DNA from: CAWGAJ01 sp963820545 | GTDB taxonomy: Bacteria; Planctomycetota; Planctomycetia; Pirellulales; Thermoguttaceae | Direction: 5' to 3' | DNA length: 64,000 bases | NCBI GenBank assembly: GCA_963820545.1 | Contig: CAWGAJ010000002.1 | Span: forward strand, 682,001-746,000 | Part shown: positions 17,791 through 26,876 of the stretch, one piece after another | How the letters are laid out: each line of letters begins with the position of its first letter | How positions within the stretch are numbered: the stretch's first letter is position 1 | Notes under the pieces: model-generated | Database searches by the model: none | The model's input: only the letters and a program-made list of their open reading frames with translations | Told to the model about the DNA's origin: nothing | Position numbers and translations under genes: made by a program

Positions 17791-19368
17791 ATGACAGACG
17801 CACGAGCTACGATCGGATCGAACAAACTCGTACTTTTTGGCATCGGCATTTTTCTTGGGGCCTATCTGGCCGCGTTGTGGTATCATCTACCGCAACAAGC
17901 CACCGCGCTGATCGTTGCCGCCCAAACCGAGCACACTGCCGCAAAAGAAATCCAACAGCCAACGAGCAAAGAAGCGGGCAAAATTGAAATCAACAGCCCG
18001 CCCCCGCTTTGGATGGTACTGCCATTCGTGTTGATGTTGGGCATCATCGCGGTATTTCCGCTACTGCCAGGCGTTTCGCATTGGTGGGAAAGCAACCTGC
18101 ACCGCTTTTATGCGGCGGCCGTATTGGCGACGATCACGCTCGCATATTTTCTCTGGATGCACCAACAGCCCATCGAAGCCCATTGGCCCTCTCACCATAT
18201 TGCCCTGCACAGCCTCGCAGGCCCCAATTTCGAGCTAACCTGGAACGTCTTTGCCAATGCAATGCTCAATGAATATGTTCCCTTCATTGTGTTGTTGTTC
18301 AGTCTCTATACCATCAGCGGCGGCATCCGCCTGGAAGGCGACATCCCCGCCCATCCTTTTACCAATACCTTATTTCTGCTGGTAGGCGGCGTGCTGGCCA
18401 GTTTCATCGGCACCACCGGCGCGGCCATGCTCTTGATCCGGCCTTTGCTGGAAACCAATAGCGAGCGCAAGTATGTCACTCATACGGTGGTATTTTTCAT
18501 CTTTATTGTCTGCAATTGCGGCGGCTGCCTTTTGCCTATCGGCGACCCGCCGCTGTTTTTGGGATATTTGCTGGGCGTTCCCTTCTTGTACACCACGACT
18601 TTCTGGAAAGAATGGCTGTTCGTTAATGGACTTTTGCTGGTCATTTATTATTTTTGGGACCGCTTTTGGTACTATCCGCATGAAATAGTTGCCGATATCA
18701 TCCGCGACGAAACGCAGGTGCGTCCTTTGCAGATTAGCGGTCTTTGGCCGAATGTTTTTTTACTGGGCTCAGTGGTGCTATCGGTGGCGTTGCTCGATCC
18801 CGGCAAACCCTTCCCGGCCACCGACTGGCATCCATGGATATACTTGCGCGAGATCGTGCAGTTGTTTTTAGTGGCAATTTCACTCAGTTTGGGCAGCCGG
18901 CGATTACGGGAAGCCAACAATTTCAACTACCACGCCATCGTCGAGGTGGCCGCGCTGTTTTTCGGCATTTTCATTACCATGCAACCCGCGTTACAGATCC
19001 TTGCCCTGCGCGGCCCCAGCCTGGGCCTGGTGGAACCCTGGCACTTTTTCTGGTTTACCGGGGGACTATCGTCAGTGCTGGACAACGCCCCGACATATGT
19101 GGTGTTTTTCACCACGGCCCAATCCGTGACAACCAAAATGGGCCTGCCCCTGCCGATTGCCGGCGTGGCGGAGCCGCTGCTGGCCGCCCTCAGCCTGGGC
19201 GCGGTGTTCATGGGAGCAAACACCTACATCGGCAACGGTCCGAATTTCATGGTCAGGGCCATTGCCGAGAAGTCGGGCGTCAAAATGCCCGGCTTTTTCG
19301 GCTATCTGCTCTATAGCGGCGCGATCCTGATCCCCATCTTTATCCTGACAACATATTTGTTCTTTTGA
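17791..19368 (+). CDS. NhaD-like sodium/proton antiporter (ion transporter superfamily)
   Basis: 525 residues, a polytopic membrane protein with about 12-13 hydrophobic segments. Recognisable stretches are NEYVPFIVLLFSLYTISGGI, GTTGAAMLLIRPLLETNSER, CGGCLLPIGDPPLFLGYLLG and, in the second half, GGLSSVLDNAPTYVVFFTTA and GAVFMGANTYIGNGPNFMVR. The paired re-entrant motifs with GDPP and DNAPTY are those of NhaD and related carriers. It likely exchanges Na+ for H+; citrate or arsenite transport in the same superfamily cannot be excluded. The N-terminus carries a longer than usual Gln/Glu-rich periplasmic loop (about 45-65). RNase D follows after 24 bp. Confidence 0.8.
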   Translation: MTDARATIGSNKLVLFGIGIFLGAYLAALWYHLPQQATALIVAAQTEHTAAKEIQQPTSKEAGKIEINSPPPLWMVLPFVLMLGIIAVFPLLPGVSHWWESNLHRFYAAAVLATITLAYFLWMHQQPIEAHWPSHHIALHSLAGPNFELTWNVFANAMLNEYVPFIVLLFSLYTISGGIRLEGDIPAHPFTNTLFLLVGGVLASFIGTTGAAMLLIRPLLETNSERKYVTHTVVFFIFIVCNCGGCLLPIGDPPLFLGYLLGVPFLYTTTFWKEWLFVNGLLLVIYYFWDRFWYYPHEIVADIIRDETQVRPLQISGLWPNVFLLGSVVLSVALLDPGKPFPATDWHPWIYLREIVQLFLVAISLSLGSRRLREANNFNYHAIVEVAALFFGIFITMQPALQILALRGPSLGLVEPWHFFWFTGGLSSVLDNAPTYVVFFTTAQSVTTKMGLPLPIAGVAEPLLAALSLGAVFMGANTYIGNGPNFMVRAIAEKSGVKMPGFFGYLLYSGAILIPIFILTTYLFF

Positions 19369-19392
19369 AACGGCAGCAAAGCATTAATTTCC

Positions 19393-20620
19393 ATGCAACA
19401 CCAACACATCACCACCGCCGAACAATTACGGCAATATTGCCGGTCGCTGGCAACGTGCAAATCGATCGCCTTTGATACCGAATTTGTTTCCGAACACTTT
19501 TATCGACCCCTGCTCTGCCTGGTGCAGGTGTGCGCGGAAAACGAACTAGCGCTGATCGATGCCACGGCAATCGAGGACCTGACTCCCTTTTGGAAAAGCA
19601 TTGCCGCTCCAGGGCACCAGACCGTGGTCCATGCCGGACGCGGGGAAATTGAATTCTGCCTGCAAGCCGTGGGCCGCCGGCCGGCAGGGCTGTTCGACGT
19701 GCAAATCGCCGCTGGCCTGGTGGGCATAGAGTATCCCGCCGGATATAGTACCCTCGTCTCTAAGCTGCTGGGGCAAAAGTTCCGAAAACACGAGACCCGC
19801 ACTGATTGGCGCCGTCGCCCGCTGAGCAAACGGCAGATCGAATATTCCCTTTTGGACGTGCTTTATCTGCCCGAACTGCACAATCTACTGCTTCAGCGTC
19901 TGGGCGGACTTGGCCGTCTCGGCTGGATGGAAGAAGAAATGGCCACTTGGCAGGACGAAACGGAAGAGTCGCTCTCGCGCGATCGCTGGCAGCGCGTGCC
20001 GGGAAACACCGGGCTCGATAGCCGGGCCTTGGCCATCCTCCGCGAACTGTATCGCTGGCGCGAGGCCGAAGCCCAGCGCCGCAATCAGCCCGCGCGCCGC
20101 GTGCTGCGCGACGACCTGATAGTGGAATTGGCCCGGCGCGGAACGGCCGATCCGGCACAGATCCGCGCCTTAAGGGGGATGGAACGGGGCGATTTAATCC
20201 GCCGCCTGGAAGAAATCGCCGCCTGCATCCAGCGAGGGCGCGAGGTGCCCGAGGAAAAACAACCTGAAAAAATTTATGCCCATCAGATTCCGCAACTCTC
20301 CGTAGTGGGCCAGTTCCTGTTTTCCGCCTTGGGCAGCATTTGCCGGCAGGCCCAATTGGCGCCGACCCTCGTGGGCACGCCCAACGACATCCGCGAGCTA
20401 ATAGCCTACGATATCCGCAAAATCAAACCCAAGACCCCGCCGCGCCTGGCCCGGGGCTGGCGCGGAGTTCGTCGGCCGGCTGTTCGACGACCTCATCAGC
20501 GGCAAGGTCGCCGTGCGCGTGACCGATCCCCACGCCGACGCGCCGCTGAGTTTTGAGCATGTTGAAAAACAAGAAACAAAACCCGTCCATCGCGATACAT
20601 CATCCAAATCGAACTTTTAA
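19393..20620 (+). CDS. rnd: Ribonuclease D, frameshift near the C-terminus
   Basis: 3'-5' exonuclease in tRNA maturation. The DEDDy domain is visible: FDTEFVSEHFY (Asp/Glu), HAGRGEIEFC, and YSLLDVLYLPELH (Tyr, Asp). An HRDC domain (about 200-275) follows, with a second HRDC-like segment after it. The frame breaks at about 20462. The downstream frame continues as EFVGRLFDDLISGKVAVRVT and ends at 20620 after a Lys/Ser-rich tail. A two-base deletion (CG in CGCGCG) or one-base insertion explains the switch. Full length about 408 residues. Probably co-transcribed with the antiporter. Confidence 0.88.
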
Positions 20621-20629
20621 TATGACAGC

Positions 20630-20659
20630 CCAGGGTTGCCGCTTAGGCGGCTACCCTGG
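20630..20659 (+). repeat. REP upstream of the REP-associated transposase
   Basis: An imperfect palindrome with arms CCAGGGT and ACCCTGG and inner arms GCCGC/GCGGC. It is a partner of the REP at 21226-21255, which is in the opposite orientation. A second hairpin (GAAACCCC/GGGGTTTC, 20682-20702) follows. Confidence 0.75.
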
Positions 20660-20716
20660 TTAACGGATCCAGAAAACAACAAGAAACCCCAACGGGGTTT
20701 CGGAGGTGTTGCATCG

Positions 20717-21171
20717 ATGCCGCAATCTTTGGCCAACGTGTTGGTGCATATTGTCTTCTCGACCAAAGAGCGTCGCGCGTTGCTGCAAAACCCCGATCTA
20801 CGCGATGAGATGCACCGATACCTCGCAGGCATTTCCGCCAATCTGGAATGTCCCGCGATCATAGTGGGCGGAGCGACCGATCACGTCCACCTGCTGGCCA
20901 ACCAATCGCGGACGATCACCTTGGCCGAGTGGGTGAAGGAATTGAAACGGGCGTCGTCGCTTTGGGAAAGAAAAAGAACCCGCAATGGGGTCTGTTTCAA
21001 TGGCAGGCGGGCTATGGCGCTTTTTCAGTCAGCCAGTCGCAAAAAGAACGAGCGCGGGAATATATCCTAACGCAAGAAGAGCATCATCGGCAAATTTCGT
21101 TTCAGGACGAACTTCGGCAGATTCTGAAAAAACATAGTGTGGTGTTCGACGAAAGATACGTTTGGGATTGA
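20717..21171 (+). CDS. REP-associated tyrosine transposase (Y1/IS200-like), frameshifted
   Basis: Single-stranded-DNA transposase of the RAYT type, proposed to move REP sequences. Start ATG 20717 (MPQSLANVLVHIVFSTKERR). The HUH motif is GATDHVHLLANQ. The frame switches near 20960, and the C-terminal part continues as NPQWGLFQWQAGYGAFSVSQ, containing the catalytic Tyr region, then EYILTQEEHHRQISFQDELR, to 21171. Total about 150 residues, normal for the family. Inverted REPs flank it on both sides, the classical arrangement. The switch needs a two-base deletion or one-base insertion. Confidence 0.88.
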
Positions 21172-21225
21172 GGCAATACGTTACATAGCCCCTTCGGGGT
21201 TGATGTTGTGATTGCAAACTTTTTT

Positions 21226-21255
21226 CCAGGGTAGTCGCTAAAGCGACAACCCTGG
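21226..21255 (-). repeat. REP downstream of the REP-associated transposase
   Basis: Palindrome with arms CCAGGGT/ACCCTGG and inner GTCGCT/AGCGAC. It is in inverse orientation to the REP at 20630-20659. GC-rich mini-hairpins (AGCCCCTTCGGGGTT at 21187, AGCCCTTCGGGCT at 21268) flank it. Confidence 0.75.
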
Positions 21256-21365
21256 CCTATCTTATAGAAGCCCTTCGGGCTAATTTTGTAGTTTCACAAT
21301 ACGAAAAGGCTGGCTGTACCGTTCATGTTTCTCTAACCCTGTCCCCTGCTTCCGATCCTTTTATT

Positions 21366-23078
21366 CTACGGCGGTTTTTGGCCGTAAAAACTGCTGAGGA
21401 TTCTCACCCGCTCGACCAGGTACGCCACAATCGAGGCCAACATTACCAGCGAAACGGCAAAAATCACGTGGCGGTCCAATTTCAATGGATTTGCGTGCTG
21501 TAACTCCGGACGCCGGTAATAATAATCCACCATCAGTACGCCGTATGAGAGGAGCGATAGAACGCTCATATAGAAGACAAATCGCACGCGGAACCACAGG
21601 CCCGCGGCCACGATGAGCAACATATAGCCGACAATCAATGGGCTGGCCGCCCCATCGGCGATCAACAACGCGATCAGGAAAAGGATCGAATCCAGCGTGC
21701 CCCAGACAAACGGCGCGGCAAGCGACCAGCGCCGGGTTTCTACCAAGCGCTGACAAATTATCGACCCTAGCACCCAAAGCACGATTACCACCGATATCTT
21801 TATATGAAAAGCCAAATCCACCACGCCGGTCAGATAATTTATCCAATCGATAATATAGAACAGCGCCAGCCCTCCCAGGCGCGAGGCCAATGCCGGTTGG
21901 CGCCGCGTCCAGCCCAGGAAGCGTTGTCCTAAACGCGGCGGACGCACTTTGATCGGCTCGCCCCGGGCGAAACGGTCCAGATCGTCGGCCAGCGCAGCGG
22001 CCGAGGAGTAGCGATCCTCCGGCGACTTCCCCAGACACGTCATACAGATCAGTTCCAACTCCCGAGGAATTTTTGGATTCAATCGCCGCGGCAGCATGGG
22101 ATCCACGCTTAAGACGTTTAGCAGCGTGTCCAAGGCATTTTCCTCGATAAACGGCGGCCGACCGGTAAGCAGTTCGTAGAGGATCGCTCCCAAACTGTAC
22201 ACGTCAGTGCCAGGGCCGATCTCGCTGCCGCGGCCCGCGGCCTGCTCGGGGGCCATGTAACTGGGGGTGCCGGCAATTACGCCCGTTGCCGTGCGCTGCG
22301 TGTCTGGGGCGAAAAACTTGGCCAGCCCGAAATCGGTCAAATACGGTTCGCCTTGGGCGTCCAGGAGGATGTTCGAGGGTTTTAAATCCCGATGAACTAT
22401 GCCCTGTCGATGCAGATAGTCTACTGCCCGGGCCATGGTGCCGACGATTCGCACGGCCGTGGGCACGTCTACAGGGGAAAAAGGGGACGGGGCTAATTTG
22501 CCGGAACGGCCCGAAGGGTGCTGCGCACAAATTAGCCCCGTCCCCTTTTTCCCTGCTTCGATGCGCTGGGCAAGGCTTTGGCCTTCGATATACTCCATGG
22601 TGAAATAATCCTGCCCATTGCACTGGCCCACTTCGTGGATCGGCACGATGTGCGAGTGACGTAGTTTGGCGGCCGCACGGGCCTCGGCCTGAAAACGGCG
22701 GACCTGATCGGCCGAGGCCAAGTGACTGGAAAGGATCATTTTGACCGCCACCAGCCGATCCAGCTCTTCCTGCCGGGCCATATAGACCACGCCCATGCCG
22801 CCGCGGCCGATTTCCGAGAGCAATTGATAACTGCCAAACGATCGCGGCAAATCACTGGCCATCGGCAAGACCTCTGTCTGATCAGTCAATCCTTGGGGTG
22901 TTGTTTGCGCCAACCGCGGAAGCAGATTCTCCAGCGCTTCGAGACAATCCAGCGCCGAGGCCAACTCGGGATGCTCGCGCAAAAACGCCTCCCGATCCGG
23001 CCGCTCGCCCGCCTGCAAGCGGGCAAGATATTCGTTTAATATCTGAAAATCATGTTCGTTGTGTTCTTCACTCATCAC
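21366..23078 (-). CDS. Transmembrane Ser/Thr protein kinase (Pkn2 family) with an in-frame palindromic insert
   Basis: 570 residues. An N-terminal acidic segment (about 1-80) is followed by a kinase domain at about 83-375: P-loop GRGGMGVV 91-98, AVK 111-113, HRDLKPSN 229-236, DFG 249-251, APE in SYMAPEQAAG. About six hydrophobic segments fill residues 400-570, so the kinase is held in the membrane by a multi-helix C-terminal domain rather than the usual single helix. Residues 177-200 (KGTGLI ... KLAPSPF) are encoded by the family A palindrome at 22478-22550, inserted between the hinge and helix E. The gene overlaps the ECF sigma gene by 11 bp, a common planctomycete sigma-kinase pairing. Confidence 0.92.
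   Translation of the reverse strand: MMSEEHNEHDFQILNEYLARLQAGERPDREAFLREHPELASALDCLEALENLLPRLAQTTPQGLTDQTEVLPMASDLPRSFGSYQLLSEIGRGGMGVVYMARQEELDRLVAVKMILSSHLASADQVRRFQAEARAAAKLRHSHIVPIHEVGQCNGQDYFTMEYIEGQSLAQRIEAGKKGTGLICAQHPSGRSGKLAPSPFSPVDVPTAVRIVGTMARAVDYLHRQGIVHRDLKPSNILLDAQGEPYLTDFGLAKFFAPDTQRTATGVIAGTPSYMAPEQAAGRGSEIGPGTDVYSLGAILYELLTGRPPFIEENALDTLLNVLSVDPMLPRRLNPKIPRELELICMTCLGKSPEDRYSSAAALADDLDRFARGEPIKVRPPRLGQRFLGWTRRQPALASRLGGLALFYIIDWINYLTGVVDLAFHIKISVVIVLWVLGSIICQRLVETRRWSLAAPFVWGTLDSILFLIALLIADGAASPLIVGYMLLIVAAGLWFRVRFVFYMSVLSLLSYGVLMVDYYYRRPELQHANPLKLDRHVIFAVSLVMLASIVAYLVERVRILSSFYGQKPP
22478..22550 (-). repeat. Palindromic element A1, in frame within the kinase gene
   Basis: 22-bp perfect inverted arms (AAAAAGGGGACGGGGCTAAT plus TT, 22478-22499, and complement 22529-22550) enclose a 29-base core related to TGCGAAGCACCCTNCGGGCC. 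The kinase frame passes through without a stop. Confidence 0.9.
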
Positions 23079-23685
23079 TCTCTCCCATTACTTCTTGCAG
23101 CTTTTTGATCGCCCGCGTCCAGAGCATTTGCACGGCGGGGCGGGAGCGGTTCATGCGCTCGGCGATCTCGTTGAATGGCAAACGCTGGAGGTTGCGGAGC
23201 ACGATCACCTCTTGATAGTCCGGCGGCAGTTCGGCCAAGGCGGCGGTGACGCGCAACTCGGTTTCGATCTGCAAGAATTCCCGGCTGGGCGTGGATTGCT
23301 CCGCAGCAGGCTCGGGCGCGCCGCGGGCCAGACTATCGTCGGGATCGCGGAAGCTGATTTCCCGCCCGGCCTCGCGCTTGGCTGTTCCATGATAACGGCG
23401 CACAAAATCGGCGGCATTATGGGCCAAAATCCGCTTGAGCCACGCCAGCCATTCCTGCTCGCTGCCGCCTTGGAAACGGTCGAAATCGCGATACGCCTCC
23501 AGCATTGTTTCCTGGACCAAATCCGAGGCATCCACTTTGCGCCGCAGCCACGTTTCCACCTGCGATCGGGCGACAATGCCCAAGTACGACCGGCAGAGTG
23601 CAAACAGCCGGTCCCGGCACTGGGCATCGCCCTGCCGAGCAAGGACAATCAAATCAGAAACCCTTGTGCGCTGGGAATCGGCCAT
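23068..23685 (-). CDS. ECF RNA polymerase sigma factor
   Basis: 205 residues. Region 2 spans about 30-95 with DASDLVQETMLEAYRDFDRF (the -10 recognition helix). Region 4 is at about 145-200 with LAELPPDYQEVIVLRNLQRL and the helix-turn-helix PFNEIAERMNRSRPAVQMLW. The linker is long and acidic. No anti-sigma gene is adjacent; instead the gene overlaps the membrane kinase by 11 bp, so phosphorylation by that kinase is the likely control. Confidence 0.92.
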   Translation of the reverse strand: MADSQRTRVSDLIVLARQGDAQCRDRLFALCRSYLGIVARSQVETWLRRKVDASDLVQETMLEAYRDFDRFQGGSEQEWLAWLKRILAHNAADFVRRYHGTAKREAGREISFRDPDDSLARGAPEPAAEQSTPSREFLQIETELRVTAALAELPPDYQEVIVLRNLQRLPFNEIAERMNRSRPAVQMLWTRAIKKLQEVMGESDE

Positions 23686-23706
23686 GGGAGCCTAAATAAA
23701 TATCAT

Positions 23707-23723
23707 CGCGACCAGCGGTCGCG
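23707..23723. repeat. Dispersed palindrome E, copy 1
   Basis: CGCGACCAGCGGTCGCG; a near-identical copy lies at 32201-32219. Here it sits between the sigma-factor gene and bioB. Confidence 0.7.
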
Positions 23724-23749
23724 GCTTTATGTTCTACCTACCACCTACT

Positions 23750-24769
23750 TTACTCCGTGACGGCCTCGAATCCTAGTGCCTCGATCATCTTCATATCCTC
23801 TGCCGGCGCTTGGCCTTTGGTGGTCAGGTAATCGCCCACGAAAATCGAATTGGCCGCAAAAAGCCCCAGGGGCTGTAACGGCCCGAGGTGCATTTCACGT
23901 CCGGCGGCAATGCGCAATTCGCATTTGGGATTGGCCAGACGCATGAGGGCCAGGACTTTCAGGCAGTATTGCGGATTCAAACACCAGGTATCCTCCAGCG
24001 GCGTGCCGGGGATCGGCTGCAAGAAGTTGATCGGTACTGCTTCGGCTTGCAGTCGGCCGAGTTCCAAGGCCAAATCTACCACATCGGCATCTTCTTCGCC
24101 CATGCCGATGATCCCGCCCGAACAGATCTCCAGCCCTGCCTGACGAACCGCTTTGAGCGTGTCCAATCGCTCTTGATAAGTGTGCGTGGTGCAAATCTTC
24201 GGATAGAATCGGCGGCTGGTATTGAGGTTGTGATTCACCCGATCCACGCCGCCGGCCTTTAATTGTGCTGCCTGCTGGGGCAAAAGCAGTCCCACAGAAG
24301 CACAAATCGCCAGGCCGTACTTGGCCTTGATCCGCGGCACAACCGAGGTGATTACTTCCAGTTCATGATTGCTCGGCGAGCGGCCGGAAATCACGATGCA
24401 ATATGTTTTTGCTTGAAAACTCGCGGCCATGCATGCGCCATCAAGGATTTTTTCCTCATCGACGAGAGTGTACCTGGGGATTTCCGCCGTGGAGACTCGC
24501 GATTGCGAACAATAACCGCAATCCTCTCCGCAGTGGCCGCTTTTGGCGTTGATCAAAAAGTTCAAATGCACCCGGTTGCCGAAAAAGCGATGCCGCACGC
24601 AATACGCGGCCGAGAGCACCTCGAGCAATTGATCGTCCGCTGCCCGAAGCACGGCCAAGCCTTCCTCCGCGCTGAGCAGGCGCCCGTCAAGCACGCGATC
24701 CGCAAGATCGTGCCACTGGCCGTAAGAGCGAATAGAAAGATCATCAAGTTGTATTGCATAATTTATCAT
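23750..24769 (-). CDS. bioB: Biotin synthase
   Basis: Radical SAM enzyme inserting sulfur into dethiobiotin. 339 residues, normal length. The radical SAM cysteines are in GHCGEDCGYCSQS (CxxxCxxC). Cys and Arg of the [2Fe-2S] site lie in YCIVISGRSPSNHE and ICASVGLL, and later in ICSGGIIGMGE and ELRIAAGREMHL. The start at 24769 gives MINYAIQLDDLSIRSY. It stands alone; no other biotin genes are in the window. Confidence 0.95.
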   Translation of the reverse strand: MINYAIQLDDLSIRSYGQWHDLADRVLDGRLLSAEEGLAVLRAADDQLLEVLSAAYCVRHRFFGNRVHLNFLINAKSGHCGEDCGYCSQSRVSTAEIPRYTLVDEEKILDGACMAASFQAKTYCIVISGRSPSNHELEVITSVVPRIKAKYGLAICASVGLLLPQQAAQLKAGGVDRVNHNLNTSRRFYPKICTTHTYQERLDTLKAVRQAGLEICSGGIIGMGEEDADVVDLALELGRLQAEAVPINFLQPIPGTPLEDTWCLNPQYCLKVLALMRLANPKCELRIAAGREMHLGPLQPLGLFAANSIFVGDYLTTKGQAPAEDMKMIEALGFEAVTE

Positions 24770-24851
24770 TCACAATAATATATCAAGTCTCAGTAAAATC
24801 CACAAACAGGGGGGAGAGGGACTGTCGATCTAATTCCGTTTGTTAGATACT

Positions 24852-26180
24852 ATGTCTATGATGGTTTTACGCTCCATTGCCGATGCTGCATCGTCGATCC
24901 GCTCCGGGCACATTTCGCCTCGGCAACTGGTCGATGAATGTTTGTCTGCGATCCACAAATACGAAGACCGTTTGCAGGCCTGGGTCGTGGTGGACGCGGA
25001 GAATGCCAGTCGGATGGCAGAGCTTTTGGAACGCGAAATCCAGGCCGGCAATTGCCACGGCCCGCTGCACGGGATTCCTATTGGCGTTAAGGACATCATT
25101 GATGTGACGGGCATGCCTACCCGGGCCGGTTCGCCGTTGAGGCAAAACCAACCTGTTGCCGCGGCCGACGCCCCGCTAGTTACAATTCTGCGCCAGGCCG
25201 GGGCCATTATCCTGGGCAAAACCGTTAGCGTGGAGTTCGCCTGCTTTGATCCCTCGCCCACGCGCAATCCCTGGGATATTAACTTACAGCATACGCCCGG
25301 CGGATCCTCCAGCGGCTCGGCCGTGGCCGTGGCCATGGGCATGTGCCTGGGGGCACTGGGCACGCAGACCGGCGGCTCGTTGATCCGACCGGCAAGCTAC
25401 TGCGGCATTGCCACGCTAAAGCCCACCTTTGGATTGCTCAGCCGCGAGGGCATTGTGCCGGTAAGTTATCATCTCGATCATCCGGGACCGATGGCCCGCA
25501 AGGTCAAGGATTTGCAGCTCCTCATGCAATGCCTGTCGGGTGATAAGTCGTTTAATCCTCAAGTCCTTTCCCACCCGCCGCGATTGGGACTTTTAGAAAA
25601 ATTCTTCCTGGAAGAGGCCCACCCGGCAGTACGTCAGGTTATCGAAAATACAATCGCTAAACTGCGCCAAAGCGGCGCATATATTGAACCTGTGCAAACT
25701 TCCCTCGATTTTGCCGAAGTTGCGTCAATGCATAGGTGCATTATGGCAGTCGAGGCGGCAGAGTATCATCGTGCGCAGTTTGCCGCGCATCGCGATAAAT
25801 ATGGGCCGAAGATCAGTTCACTATTGGACGAAGGACTTAAGATTTTGGGCGTGGACTACGCCGCGGCCTTGGCCTGGCAGCGCGAATTTCGTCGCCGCGT
25901 TGGCGAACTTTTTTCCCGTTTCGACGTGCTCATCATGCCCTCGACCGACACTACAGCCCCGGCCACATTAGAAACAACCGGCACGCCGAAATTCCAAGCC
26001 CCCTGGAGCTGCGCCGGAGTGCCCGTGGTGTCGATCCCCTGCGGCCTGGCCGCCGACAACATGCCGGTAGGTTTGCAACTCGTGGGCCGGCAAAATCAAG
26101 ACGCCGCGCTATTGACCACAGCCGCCTGGTGCGAGCGGGTAATTGCCTTTGACAAGTTCCCACCGATGCTAAATACCTAG
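24852..26180 (+). CDS. Amidase-signature family hydrolase
   Basis: About 442 residues from ATG 24852. The catalytic Ser-cisSer-Lys triad is visible: Lys in IPIGVKDIID, the glycine/serine signature TPGGSSSGSAVAVAMG, and Ser in LGTQTGGSLIRPASYCG. The family includes GatA, allophanate hydrolase and many amidases. The gene stands alone without gatB or gatC, so an amidase acting on small amides is more likely than the tRNA amidotransferase subunit. Substrate unknown. It converges with leuD (10 bp between stops). Confidence 0.88.
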   Translation: MSMMVLRSIADAASSIRSGHISPRQLVDECLSAIHKYEDRLQAWVVVDAENASRMAELLEREIQAGNCHGPLHGIPIGVKDIIDVTGMPTRAGSPLRQNQPVAAADAPLVTILRQAGAIILGKTVSVEFACFDPSPTRNPWDINLQHTPGGSSSGSAVAVAMGMCLGALGTQTGGSLIRPASYCGIATLKPTFGLLSREGIVPVSYHLDHPGPMARKVKDLQLLMQCLSGDKSFNPQVLSHPPRLGLLEKFFLEEAHPAVRQVIENTIAKLRQSGAYIEPVQTSLDFAEVASMHRCIMAVEAAEYHRAQFAAHRDKYGPKISSLLDEGLKILGVDYAAALAWQREFRRRVGELFSRFDVLIMPSTDTTAPATLETTGTPKFQAPWSCAGVPVVSIPCGLAADNMPVGLQLVGRQNQDAALLTTAAWCERVIAFDKFPPMLNT

Positions 26181-26190
26181 CGACTAAAAA

Positions 26191-26784
26191 TTAGGCAATT
26201 CCGTGGGCCTTTTCGTATGCGGCGATCTTGTCTTCATGCTCCAATGTCAAGGCGATGTCGTCCAGGCCGTTTAACAGACAATTGCGGCGGAAATCATCGA
26301 CCTGGAAAGTTAATTTCAGATCGTGATCGTCGCGGAGTTCGCAATTTTCCAGATCCGCGGTGAGTTTGTAACCAGGGTGTTTTGCCGCGCGGTGGAAAAG
26401 AGCGTCGACTGCCGCCTCGTCGAGCCGCACGGGCAATATGCCGTTCTTAAAGCAATTGTTGTAGAAGATGTCGGCGAAACTGGGAGCGATGATCACGCGA
26501 AAGCCATAATCCTCTAGGGCCCAGGGGGCGTGTTCGCGGCTCGATCCGCAGCCGAAGTTGCGCCGCGCCAACAAAACGCTTGCCCCGCGATACTCGGGCC
26601 GGTTCAGAATAAACTGAGGATTATCCGATCCATCGTCCAGATAACGCCAATCGAAGAACAGAAATTTTCCGAACCCCGTGCGTTCAATCCGTTTTAAAAA
26701 TTGTTTGGGGAGGATTTGATCGGTATCGACATTCGATCGGTCCAATGGCATGACTAGGCCGGTATGAATAGTGAAAGGTCGCAT
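26191..26784 (-). CDS. leuD: 3-Isopropylmalate dehydratase small subunit
   Basis: 197 residues, normal size. Motifs: NVDTDQILPKQFLKRIERTG, the swivelling-domain signature LARRNFGCGSSREHAPWALE, FADIFYNNCFKNGILPVRL. With LeuC it isomerises 2- to 3-isopropylmalate in leucine synthesis. It lies 92 bp downstream of leuC, separated by palindrome D1. Confidence 0.96.
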   Translation of the reverse strand: MRPFTIHTGLVMPLDRSNVDTDQILPKQFLKRIERTGFGKFLFFDWRYLDDGSDNPQFILNRPEYRGASVLLARRNFGCGSSREHAPWALEDYGFRVIIAPSFADIFYNNCFKNGILPVRLDEAAVDALFHRAAKHPGYKLTADLENCELRDDHDLKLTFQVDDFRRNCLLNGLDDIALTLEHEDKIAAYEKAHGIA

Positions 26785-26832
26785 GTTAGATAGGTGATAG
26801 AGGATAGGGAATAATGGATAGTACGTTTAGCC

Positions 26833-26867
26833 GCGACCGGGCACCAACCGAAGGTTGTCGGGGAGCG
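26833..26867. repeat. Palindromic repeat D, copy 1
   Basis: GCGACCGGGCACCAACCGAA ... GGGGAGCG with a CAACC/GGTTG hairpin. Copy 2 is at 28357-28392; the two flank leuC. Confidence 0.75.
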
Positions 26868-26876
26868 CTGAAATTT

